In this document: positions 13,995 to 20,349 of the stretch, piece after piece
How positions within the stretch are numbered: position 1 is the first letter of the stretch
Layout: the number at the start of each line of letters is the position of its first letter
Assembly: GCF_937877005.1 (NCBI RefSeq)
Contig: NZ_CALEFV010000319.1
Span: forward strand, 1 to 22,929
Reading direction: 5' to 3'
DNA length: 22,929 bases
Source of the DNA: an uncultured Fibrobacter sp.
GTDB taxonomy: Bacteria > Fibrobacterota > Fibrobacteria > Fibrobacterales > Fibrobacteraceae
The notes under the pieces: generated by a model
Told to the model about the DNA's origin: nothing
What the model saw: only the letters and a program-made list of their open reading frames with translations
Databases searched by the model: none
Program-made: the position numbers and the translations under genes

Positions 13995-14873
13995 ATGAAT
14001 TTCAAGGACCGCATTATCCGCGCTACGGGCAAGAAGACGCCCTTCCGCCTGATTGTCGTCGACTTGACCGCGACGATGAACGAAATCGGCAAAAAGCATA
14101 ACGCACAGGGTTTCGCCCTCAAGCTCCTCGCCGAAAACTCCATCGCAAGCATTTTCTTGAGCGCCTCGCTCAAGTTCCCGGGCACCGTGAGCTTTACTAC
14201 CCGTTTTTCGGGCGAAATCACGCTGGTGCAGTCGGACTCCACGCCGCAGGGCCTGGTGCGCGCCATGATTCCGCAGCCGGAACTCCAGGCGGTTGGCGGT
14301 AACGAACCCGCCCTGATTCCGCAGAGCGTCCGCGTCGTCAAGCTGAACGAACAGGGTAAGCGCGTCCACGAAAGCATTATCGAGGCTCCCGCCGTATCGA
14401 TGGGCCAGAACCTCGCCACCTACCTTTTGCAGTCCGAACAGATCCGCTCGGCCGTGGGCATCGAAGCCGCCTTCAACAAAGAAGACCCGAGCAAGCTCGA
14501 CTACGCCGCCGGTTTCTACATCGAAGCCTTCCCCGACCTCGAAGACAAGGACATTAACCTGATCGAAGTCATCATCCAGAACTTGCCGAAGTTCTGCGAC
14601 ATGAACACGCCCGAAGGCTTTGACCTCGACGAACTGTTGGACCAGCTGCGCGGCCCCTACGAAATAGACATCGTCAAAGAAATCGACCCCAAGGCTTACT
14701 GTCCCTGCAGCCGCGAACGCACCGTGGCAACGCTCGCCACGCTCCCGCTCAAGGACTTGCAGGACCTCGAAAAAGAAGGCAAGGACCTCGAAGTGATTTG
14801 CGACTTCTGCCGCACCCCGTACCAGATTACGCTTGCGGATTTGCGCTCCATCATCAACGAACGAAAGAAATAG
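13995..14873 (+). CDS. hslO: Redox-regulated chaperone Hsp33
   Basis: Hsp33 is a cytoplasmic holdase. Under oxidative stress it loses zinc, forms disulfides and binds unfolding proteins. The 292-residue length is usual. The zinc-binding cysteines are at the C-terminus: CPC (Cys236, Cys238) and CDFC (Cys269, Cys272), the CxC...CxxC pattern of the family. GFALKLLAENSIAS near residues 35-50 and YAAGFYIEAFPDLED also fit. The start is the ATG directly after the promoter-like TATCTTTGGGCC; no in-frame start further upstream would be transcribed. thrH begins four bases after the stop, so the two genes form an operon. Confidence 0.93.
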   Translation: MNFKDRIIRATGKKTPFRLIVVDLTATMNEIGKKHNAQGFALKLLAENSIASIFLSASLKFPGTVSFTTRFSGEITLVQSDSTPQGLVRAMIPQPELQAVGGNEPALIPQSVRVVKLNEQGKRVHESIIEAPAVSMGQNLATYLLQSEQIRSAVGIEAAFNKEDPSKLDYAAGFYIEAFPDLEDKDINLIEVIIQNLPKFCDMNTPEGFDLDELLDQLRGPYEIDIVKEIDPKAYCPCSRERTVATLATLPLKDLQDLEKEGKDLEVICDFCRTPYQITLADLRSIINERKK

Positions 14874-14877
14874 CCCT

Positions 14878-15495
14878 ATGTTTACCAAGCAATGTGTCGT
14901 TACCCTGGACCTTGAAGGTGTCCTCGCCCCTGAAATCTGGATCGCCGTCGCCGAAAAGACCGGCATTAAGGACTTGCGACTCACCACCCGTGACATTCCC
15001 GACTACGACGTGCTCATGAAGGGCCGCATCAAGATTCTCGAACGCGAAAACATCAAGCTTTCGGACATCCAGAACGTGATTGCAAACCTCGGACTTCTCG
15101 ACGGTGCCCGCGACTTTATGGACAAACTCCGCGACGAAGCCCAGGTGATTATTCTTTCAGACACGTTCCAGGAATTCGCCTACCCCATCATGAAGAATCT
15201 CGGATTCCCGACTATCTTCTGCCACAACCTGGAAGTCGAAAACGACATGATCAAGGGTTACCACCTGCGACTCACCGACCAGAAGACGAAGGTCGTAAAG
15301 CACCTGCAGGATCTGAACTTCAAGGTGTTCGCTTCGGGAGACTCCTTCAACGACACGGGCATGCTCAAGCAGGCCGACAAGGGCTGCTTCTTCTGCGCCC
15401 CGGACTCTATCGTTGCCCAGTTCCCGCAGCTGGATTCCACCAAGACCTACGCCGAACTCCTGGAAAAGTTCCACCAGTTCCAGGCAACGCTGTAA
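14878..15495 (+). CDS. thrH: ThrH-type phosphoserine phosphatase / homoserine phosphotransferase
   Basis: A HAD-superfamily enzyme of 205 residues, the same length as Pseudomonas ThrH. ThrH hydrolyses phosphoserine and can pass the phosphate to homoserine. The nucleophile motif is LDLEGVLAPEIWIA (Asp11), followed by TTRDIPDYDVLMKGRI, which is characteristic of ThrH. VIILSDTFQEF is motif II and FASGDSFNDTGML is motif III/IV. The ATG at 14878 is preferred over an upstream frame that overlaps hslO, because MFTKQCVVTLDLEG gives the family N-terminus. It is cotranscribed with hslO. The hairpin 15 bases after its stop may serve as its terminator. Confidence 0.9.
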   Translation: MFTKQCVVTLDLEGVLAPEIWIAVAEKTGIKDLRLTTRDIPDYDVLMKGRIKILERENIKLSDIQNVIANLGLLDGARDFMDKLRDEAQVIILSDTFQEFAYPIMKNLGFPTIFCHNLEVENDMIKGYHLRLTDQKTKVVKHLQDLNFKVFASGDSFNDTGMLKQADKGCFFCAPDSIVAQFPQLDSTKTYAELLEKFHQFQATL

Positions 15496-15500
15496 TTAGT

Positions 15501-15528
15501 ATAAAGAAAAAGGGGGAAGCATCCCCCT
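15501..15528 (-). terminator. Intrinsic terminator, strongest on the minus strand
   Basis: AGGGGGA (15511-15517) pairs with TCCCCCT (15522-15528) around a four-base loop. On the minus strand the stem is followed by TTTTTCTTTAT, a proper U-run, ending transcripts that come through the structured segment from the lipoprotein gene. On the plus strand it follows thrH but lacks a T-run. Confidence 0.75.
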
Positions 15529-15545
15529 CGCTTTAGCCACTGCTC

Positions 15546-15647
15546 AGCCTGCTCCGCTCGCGGACAAATTACGGCCTTCGGCCTTTACTGTCCGCTTAGC
15601 GGCCAGGCTTTCGCGGTGTCTACCGCTACCCCCACTGCGGGGACACC
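15546..15647. other. Strongly structured GC-rich intergenic segment
   Basis: Two nested stem-loops fill most of this gap. Stem 1 has AGCCTG (15546-15551) with CAGGCT (15604-15609), CCGCT (15554-15558) with AGCGG (15598-15602), GCGGACA (15560-15566) with TGTCCGC (15589-15595), and a GGCC-TTC-GGCC tip. Stem 2 has GGTGTC (15615-15620) with GACACC (15642-15647) and CCGC with GCGG inside. On the minus strand it is followed by an intrinsic terminator. It may be a structured 3' UTR, a small RNA or a mobile palindromic repeat. Confidence 0.6.
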
Positions 15648-15669
15648 CCGCAACGCCCCAAAAATCAAC

Positions 15670-16478
15670 TTACTGTTGCGGAATCCATTTAAACTCAATT
15701 TCACTAATATTGTTTTCATCAGATTCATAATCAAATAGATAAGACAACGAATAAGACTGATTTTCGTATACCACAGAACAAGCCACATTTTCTCTTACTC
15801 CTGCAGGACCTGTAACGGAGCAAGTCCATCCATCGGCTTCTAAATTCATTCGCAACGAACGAGATGATGTTTCAAACACATCAAACGATTTTGCATAGAC
15901 ATAACCATTCTCATTGATTTCTTTACAAACATCATGCCCTTCAAACAAACTTGCAGGTAAAAGAACAGGACAACTCGTTGTTACATAATAAGACATCATA
16001 TCTTTCTTTGAAGAAAAATTTCCAACAAAAATTCCCATATTGTAGGAAAACAACAAAGTATCATTAAATGCCACAGAAGTATTAGGGTCTAATTTTTTCC
16101 TTACATAGCGATAGGATTCCTGAACAAGCTCTTCTTTTTGAAACCCCGCCGCAATCAGCAATGTATCAAACTTCTGCAATTCATCCAAAGCAATCTGTTG
16201 ACTCACTTCGCATCCATCGCCAAAGGTCGGCTGCCAAGCGAGAGAAGAAGCAGGAAGTTTCTGGATAGCCAAATCACATTTCGAAGCATTTGAAGCTTGC
16301 GAATTATCAAAAGGATCATTCGGATTCTGTGGCAAATTTGCACAAGATGCATCTGCACAAGGCTGCGTCGCTCCCCCGCCGGAACTGGATGATTCGGAGC
16401 AAGCGGTCATGGCAACCACCGCCGCGCAAAAACCAAAGGCAATCAGGCCTTTAGAGAAGGAAGGAAGGACTTTTTCAT
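15670..16478 (-). CDS. Lipoprotein of unknown function with a frameshifted signal peptide
   Basis: The intact frame (from GTG at 16419) gives a 249-residue protein with no family I recognise. It opens VAMTACSESSSSGGG, a lipobox and Ser linker, and has scattered cysteines and FDTLLIAAGF, YRYVRKKLD and CSVVYENQSYSLSYLF. Further upstream in the same frame lies LIAFGFCAAVVAMTAC, clearly the hydrophobic core of a lipoprotein signal peptide. The only start with a good ribosome site is the ATG at 16478 (AGGAG six bases before), but it is in another frame and stops after 11 codons. One extra A in the A5 run after the ATG, or one more TCCT unit in the repeat at 16456-16469, would join it in frame. It is thus a phase-variable gene in the off state, a pseudogene or a sequencing error. 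Confidence 0.65.
16456..16469 (-). repeat. Tetranucleotide repeat (TCCT, 3.5 units) after a start codon
   Basis: On the minus strand TCCTTCCTTCCTTC lies six bases after the start codon of the lipoprotein gene, next to a run of five A. A gain of one unit would place the ATG in frame with the signal peptide and the mature protein. Confidence 0.8.
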
Positions 16479-16542
16479 AAAATTCTCCTATCGATCATGA
16501 GTCCGTATGCCAATATAACTAAAAGGCGAGCTTATCGGCAAA

Positions 16543-16878
16543 TTATTTCTTTGCGCAAGGGAAAAACATATCGAAATCCCGTTGAATTCGTTCCCCCGTG
16601 GACCTATAGAAATTATCCCCAAGGTAGTAGTCGCAGACGGTTTCCCTCATTCGAGTGAATTCCTTGAGGCTGTGCTTGCCTCGCTGAGCCTCAATCGTAA
16701 GGTCAATTAGCTCCAGAGCCCTAAAAACAGCCCTTTCAACCTGGTTCTGGTTTCCTTTTGCCTTCCAACGGTTCGCACGCGAGATTTCACTGCCAATATT
16801 CAGCATCTGCATCGACAACGGCATTTCGGCCCATCGCCCCGCCGCAAGTTCCTTGTGTTGAGCGTTCTCTACTTGCAT
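16543..16878 (-). CDS. Small helical protein of unknown function, partner of the DUF5674-like gene
   Basis: A 111-residue protein, probably all helical and cytoplasmic, with no signal peptide. Recognisable parts are RWAEMPLSMQMLNIGSEISR, NRWKAKGN, RALELIDLTI, LKEFTRMRETVCDYYLGDN and FYRSTGERI. I recall similar proteins (NIGSEI...RALELLDLTI...LREVVCDYFLGDN) in scattered bacteria, but know no function. Its ATG overlaps the end of the upstream gene by ten bases (ATGCAAGTAG), so translation is probably coupled. This layout and size resemble two-gene toxin-antitoxin modules, but no toxin motif is visible; that reading is speculative. Confidence 0.75.
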   Translation of the reverse strand: MQVENAQHKELAAGRWAEMPLSMQMLNIGSEISRANRWKAKGNQNQVERAVFRALELIDLTIEAQRGKHSLKEFTRMRETVCDYYLGDNFYRSTGERIQRDFDMFFPCAKK

Positions 16879-17207
16879 AAGGAATTGATTATATCCTTAA
16901 TTTTTTCCTGAATGATAGGATCTTCGACGCCGCGGCTACGATTCCCCTGATTAGGACGAATATTGATTAATGAATCAAATTCAAGGAAGTCATCCCCATC
17001 CATTTCTGGATAAAGGTTGAAGCCCCAAAGATTCTCTTGTTTGGACCCTTCCTGTAAAAGAAGAGTTTCCAAGTCGGCATGCATTTCTGCATCCAAAGCA
17101 ATTTTTCCTTCGGCAACATCGACGACACCCTTGACCATATCGCCAAAGTAATGCGTCTGCAATTCCAACAGAATTTTCTTGTCAAACGGTTCAGAATAGA
17201 TTACCAT
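16869..17207 (-). CDS. DUF5674-like protein
   Basis: A cytoplasmic protein of 112 residues resembling the DUF5674 family of unknown function. Matching parts are FGDMVKGVVDV, ALDAEMHADLETLLL, GSKQENLWGFNLYPE and FLEFDSLINIRPNQGNRSRGVEDP. The ATG at 17207 is preferred over a TTG nine bases upstream, because MVIYSEPFDKKIL fits the usual short N-terminus. There is no Shine-Dalgarno site; TATAATTG lies six bases before the ATG, again suggesting a very short leader. It overlaps the following gene by ten bases. The family name is from memory, and a profile search should confirm it. Confidence 0.75.
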   Translation of the reverse strand: MVIYSEPFDKKILLELQTHYFGDMVKGVVDVAEGKIALDAEMHADLETLLLQEGSKQENLWGFNLYPEMDGDDFLEFDSLINIRPNQGNRSRGVEDPIIQEKIKDIINSLCK

Positions 17208-17333
17208 ACAACACAATTATAACAATATAGTGTTTCAGCAACACCCATTTTGCACGCTTTTTTCAGCGAATCAATGCATTTTTTGATTTTTTTCTTTTTA
17301 CAAAAGGCACCGAGGTTCCATTTTTTCCCACCT

Positions 17334-17361
17334 TTGACAAAAGTATCGTTTTTTTTACATT
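17334..17361 (+). promoter_or_regulatory. Probable sigma-70-type promoter of the secreted protein gene
   Basis: TTGACA (17334-17339), a 16-base spacer and TACATT (17356-17361) lie 21 bases before the start codon. The rest of the 175-base gap from 17208 is T-rich and shows no ORF or clear hairpin. Confidence 0.5.
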
Positions 17362-17382
17362 ACGCCATAAAAAAGGCTATTT

Positions 17383-18297
17383 ATGCGCTATTTTCTTTTC
17401 CTACTGTTCCTTGTCCCAACAGTCCACGCCATCACCTGCACAGAAGGACTGCTGATGTATTATAAAGATTGGTATGGGCTTTATTTAGGAGGAACAGACG
17501 CTTTCCTTGATAGCATTCTTTTCACTTACGACGGAGAATTTTTTCGTTCCGAGAAAATTCTAAGAGAAAAAGATTACGTAAGATCAGTAGTTAAATCGAA
17601 TGAAGACGGAATAACCCAGACCGATACGACGATTCAGTTTTATCTAGTAGACGATTTAACTACTCTCTCCGACCGCAGCATTGCCTCTAAAAAAATTTTA
17701 GGCGACACGGTATTTATCGAAGCACTCATAAGTGAAACTCTAACCAAGGAATCCTCTATAGTAGGATCAAGAACAACTAGGGATTCTTCAAAAATTTATA
17801 AAGACCGTGTTGTTCTTAATTATTCAGAATTCTCACAAAAAGAGGGTGAAGATAACTTTTACCTAGGTCACACTGAAGTATCATTAAAAAACGATACCTT
17901 GTTCATACTGCATCTTGGATCAGAAGACGGCGCACCGATGGATACTGCCAGTTTTGAAATCTATGTTGCCGACCCAAATGACAGCCATATTTGCCACGAA
18001 TTCTACCGAGTTCATGATTGCGAAGATGGTTGCACAGATAACAACGGGAATCCAATAAAAGATGGAGACATTGTACAGTCATACGACCACACCATTACAG
18101 AAAATTCAAACGGCTTCATGATAGAAGAAATCCGACACAACGGAACGAACCAATACTTCATGATTTATTCCGATGGGACAACAACATCCATAGCAAAGCG
18201 GCCGCACGCAAAGATGAACAGACTCCGCCGCACCCTCTACTTTGACACCAAGGGACGGAAGCACCAGAAAATCGTTCCCTACAGGGTATTTTTCTAA
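17383..18297 (+). CDS. Secreted protein of unknown function
   Basis: A protein of 304 residues that I do not recognise. It has a classic signal peptide (MRYFLFLLFLVPTVHA, cleavage after VHA) and no lipobox, so it is likely periplasmic or released. The mature part is mostly beta-like with Asp/Thr-rich segments (SNEDGITQTDTTIQFYLVDD, KNDTLFILHLGSEDG). A cysteine cluster HICHEFYRVHDCEDGCTDNNG (starting about residue 204) could form disulfides or bind calcium. The last 35 residues are basic (AKRPHAKMNRLRRTLYF, GRKHQKIVPYRVFF). AAGG six bases before the ATG is a weak ribosome site. Base composition is more AT-rich than the metabolic genes nearby. It ends exactly where an opposite-strand FISUMP remnant begins, which suggests a recombination joint. 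Confidence 0.75.
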   Translation: MRYFLFLLFLVPTVHAITCTEGLLMYYKDWYGLYLGGTDAFLDSILFTYDGEFFRSEKILREKDYVRSVVKSNEDGITQTDTTIQFYLVDDLTTLSDRSIASKKILGDTVFIEALISETLTKESSIVGSRTTRDSSKIYKDRVVLNYSEFSQKEGEDNFYLGHTEVSLKNDTLFILHLGSEDGAPMDTASFEIYVADPNDSHICHEFYRVHDCEDGCTDNNGNPIKDGDIVQSYDHTITENSNGFMIEEIRHNGTNQYFMIYSDGTTTSIAKRPHAKMNRLRRTLYFDTKGRKHQKIVPYRVFF

Positions 18298-18477
18298 GCC
18301 GTAATCGTCCGTACCGTCTTCGTAGCGCTCCTTGTCGCTCCAGGTATTCGTAGCCTTGAGAATCTTCCCTGCCGTGGCAGAGTCTCCGACAAATTCAATC
18401 AAAGTATTCCATTCCGTCTGGCTTGGCAAGCGCCAGCCGACGGACGGGGCACACTTTTTGCATCTTGTACCTATAAA
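18298..18477 (-). pseudogene. FISUMP domain remnant
   Basis: About 60 codons on the minus strand read CKKCAPSVGWRLPSQTEW, NTLIEFVGDSATAGKILKAT and TWSDKERYEDGTDDYG, the middle of a FISUMP domain (usually CPSGWHLPS...EW...DDYGFSALP). There is a stop codon just upstream at 18478 and no start. After DDYG the match ends abruptly where the secreted-protein gene on the other strand stops. Both ends of the domain are missing, so this is a relic. Confidence 0.7.
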
Positions 18478-18590
18478 TCACTCGTCAACAGCACTTTTAT
18501 ATGTACAATTCGAACAAGTTATCACATAAATTTTTTCGATTCCAACAATACCTATAAAACTAACATCACCCCCCATTTTTATAGGTACAA
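18465..18590. repeat. 13-bp inverted repeat pair 126 bp end to end
   Basis: TTGTACCTATAAA (18465-18477) and its exact inverse TTTATAGGTACAA (18578-18590) bound a 100-bp AT-rich segment. A further partial copy, ATACCTATAAA, lies inside at 18548-18558. The segment carries no convincing gene. It directly adjoins the FISUMP remnant. Confidence 0.65.
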
Positions 18591-18681
18591 GCCTCCAAAA
18601 TACCCCTTTAAAAAACAGGTCTAACATACATCGCCCATTCCACTTTATATATTTACACACAATACAAACGAAGGAGAACTT

Positions 18682-18993
18682 ATGAAGCTCTATACAACAG
18701 ACTTTATCACCGGCAAGGAAATCGAAACGCTCCAAATGGTACGCGGAAGCGTGGTCTTCAGCAAGAACGTGGTGCGCGACGTGTTCGCCGGACTCAAGAC
18801 ACTTGTGGGTGGAGAAATCGCCGGTTACACCGAGATGCTAAACGACGCCCGCAACATCGCCATTGAACGTATGGAAAACCAGGCCGGAATCATCGGTGCA
18901 GACGCTATCGTGAACGTGCGCTTCGCCACCGCCTCGGTAATGGCTGGTTCCGCCGAAATTATCGCCTACGGAACGGCAGTAAAGTTCAAGTAA
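18682..18993 (+). CDS. YbjQ/UPF0145 family protein
   Basis: A cytoplasmic protein of 103 residues in the YbjQ (UPF0145) family, small beta-alpha proteins that assemble as rings. Their function is unproven, though heavy-metal binding has been proposed. The family pattern is clear: VRGSVVFSKNVVRDVFAGLK, GGEIAGYTEML, NDARNIAIERM, AGIIGADAIVNVRF and ITAYGTAV-like IIAYGTAVKFK. AAGGAG six bases before the ATG fixes the start. TATATTTA at 18648-18655 is a possible -7 element. The methyltransferase gene starts 21 bases downstream and may share the transcript. Confidence 0.9.
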   Translation: MKLYTTDFITGKEIETLQMVRGSVVFSKNVVRDVFAGLKTLVGGEIAGYTEMLNDARNIAIERMENQAGIIGADAIVNVRFATASVMAGSAEIIAYGTAVKFK

Positions 18994-19014
18994 TCTTCAA
19001 GCGACCTCTAGACA

Positions 19015-20250
19015 ATGCCTGAAAACCTCGAAAAACGCCTCAAGCGACAGATTCACGGGAAGCACCACCGCTTCACCGTCATTGTACCGCTTGGCTTTGA
19101 GGCCACCCTGGTCAAGGAACTCCGGCAAATCGGAATCATCGTCGAAAACGACTCCTTCGATACCACCGATGGAAAGGTCTCCTTCACTGCAAAGATTACC
19201 GAGGCCTGGAAAACCGTAGCCCTCAGCCGCATCGCCAACCGAGTGCTCATGGACATTGCCTCCTTCAAGGCCGAAAACTTCCGCGAGCTAGAAAAGAAAG
19301 TCGCCGAAATTCCCTGGGAACTTTACCTTCCTTGTCATCCTGAGCGAAGCAACACTAGTTGCGAAGTCGAAGGATCTGTAAGCATACATGTCACCTGCAA
19401 GCACTCCCGGCTCTACCACAGCGACGCCATCGCCGAACGGTTTTACAAAATATTTAACGGGGGAAGTACTGAAACCGTAATGCAGCACCTCTATATCAAC
19501 CTTATTGACGACCGCTGTACCGTTAGCCTGGATCTAGCGGGCGAAGAGCTCTACAAGCGCGGTCATGAGCGTTTCGTCGCAGAAGCTCCCCTCAAGGAAA
19601 CCATCGCCGCAGCGATGCTCTTTGAGGCAGGCTACTTTACCTCCTCGCGAGCCGTTCTTCTTGATCCTATGGCAGGTAGCGGAACCTTCAGCCTAGAGGC
19701 CGCCTACATGACAAGCGGGCTCATTCCAGGAAAATGCCGCGACTTTGCACTTAAGCATCAGCCCGCCTTCAAGGATGCGACCTGGAATTTCATTCTAAAA
19801 AACGCGAAACCGGCAAGTAAGGAACTAAACAACAGCAAAGTCCAAATTTTGACCAGCGACATTTCGGATCGCGCAATCAACATCATCAGGCACAATATCG
19901 AAAGTACTCCCCTTGCAAAAACAGCTCCAGACCTTATCAAGCTGCAGAAACGGGACTTCTTCAGCTATACCCCCGAAGAAATTGCCCGTATACGCCAGGA
20001 CAGATTTCCCATTCTGGTTCTCAACCCGCCCTACGGCAAGCGCCTGGATGCCGACGCTCCGAAGCTATATGCCGAAATTGGCCGAAAATTGAAGGATTTC
20101 ACCGGCTGGACTGTCGCAATTCTTGCCCCCAAAGGACCCTGTACCGAGAACCTGCTACACCATTGTCCCGCATTAAACGGTGTTTCCACAAGAAAGATTG
20201 AAACTAGTCATGGCGGTTTTTCGCTAAACTGTATCATTACAAATCTGTAA
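19015..20250 (+). CDS. THUMP-domain class I SAM-dependent RNA methyltransferase (RlmL/YpsC type)
   Basis: Probably makes N2-methylguanosine in 23S rRNA or tRNA. The 411-residue protein has an N-terminal THUMP region (about 20-160), including FEATLVKELRQIG and HVTCKHSRLYHSDAIAERF. A Rossmann methyltransferase domain follows, with the SAM loop LDPMAGSGTFSLEAA, the acidic strand ILTSDISDRAINIIRHNIE and the catalytic LNPPYGKRL (N-P-P-Y). Residues 107-121 (CHPERSNTSCEVEGS) are the translation of a dispersed palindromic repeat inserted in a loop between IPWELYLP and VSIHVTCK, where relatives have few residues. The frame is kept. No Shine-Dalgarno site is visible before the ATG. RlmL is the closest name, but the exact target base cannot be read from sequence. 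Confidence 0.9.
   Translation: MPENLEKRLKRQIHGKHHRFTVIVPLGFEATLVKELRQIGIIVENDSFDTTDGKVSFTAKITEAWKTVALSRIANRVLMDIASFKAENFRELEKKVAEIPWELYLPCHPERSNTSCEVEGSVSIHVTCKHSRLYHSDAIAERFYKIFNGGSTETVMQHLYINLIDDRCTVSLDLAGEELYKRGHERFVAEAPLKETIAAAMLFEAGYFTSSRAVLLDPMAGSGTFSLEAAYMTSGLIPGKCRDFALKHQPAFKDATWNFILKNAKPASKELNNSKVQILTSDISDRAINIIRHNIESTPLAKTAPDLIKLQKRDFFSYTPEEIARIRQDRFPILVLNPPYGKRLDADAPKLYAEIGRKLKDFTGWTVAILAPKGPCTENLLHHCPALNGVSTRKIETSHGGFSLNCIITNL
19333..19377 (+). repeat. Palindromic repeat family B, copy inside the methyltransferase gene
   Basis: Begins TGTCATCCTGAGCGAAG and ends GTCGAAGGATCT, with the palindromic centre GCAACACTAGTTGC. It is 45 bp, exactly 15 codons, and is read in frame as CHPERSNTSCEVEGS. 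It shares both ends with the intergenic copy at 13889-13932 but not its centre. Confidence 0.85.
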
Positions 20251-20284
20251 ATAAATACAAAAAAAAGGCCCCCCCCTTATTCGC

Positions 20285-20315
20285 TTGCTCAAAATCTTTT
20301 TTTTGCTTATATTTA
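20285..20315 (+). promoter_or_regulatory. Promoter of the lipoprotein/radical SAM operon
   Basis: TTG (20285-20287), a 20-base spacer and TATATTTA (20308-20315) resemble the Bacteroidetes-type promoter (TTTG, 19-21 bases, TAnnTTTG). A run of eight A and eight C (20259-20276) lies directly upstream. Confidence 0.45.
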
Positions 20316-20349
20316 ATGATACAGAGTTCAAATGGGTAAAGGAGTCCAA

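Noticed and set aside
13974..14996. 340-codon open frame on the minus strand opposite hslO
   Set aside because: Shadow of hslO; composition typical of antisense reading and no motif seen.
15546..15660. Integron attC site
   Set aside because: The segment is a long imperfect palindrome, but I could not find the paired RYYYAAC and GTTRRRY core sites, and no integrase or cassette array is present.
18478..18735. 85-codon minus-strand frame with CxxC (TCSNCTYKSAVDE at its end)
   Set aside because: It overlaps the well-supported YbjQ gene and its ribosome site, spans the inverted repeat and has no start signal; probably chance.
13889..19377. CRISPR repeat units
   Set aside because: The repeat copies are dispersed, have variable palindromic centres and are not separated by regular spacers.
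20254..20280. Terminator after the methyltransferase gene (A-run, GGCCCCCCCC)
   Set aside because: No stem can form: the G run is only two bases on the plus strand and no complementary arm lies nearby.
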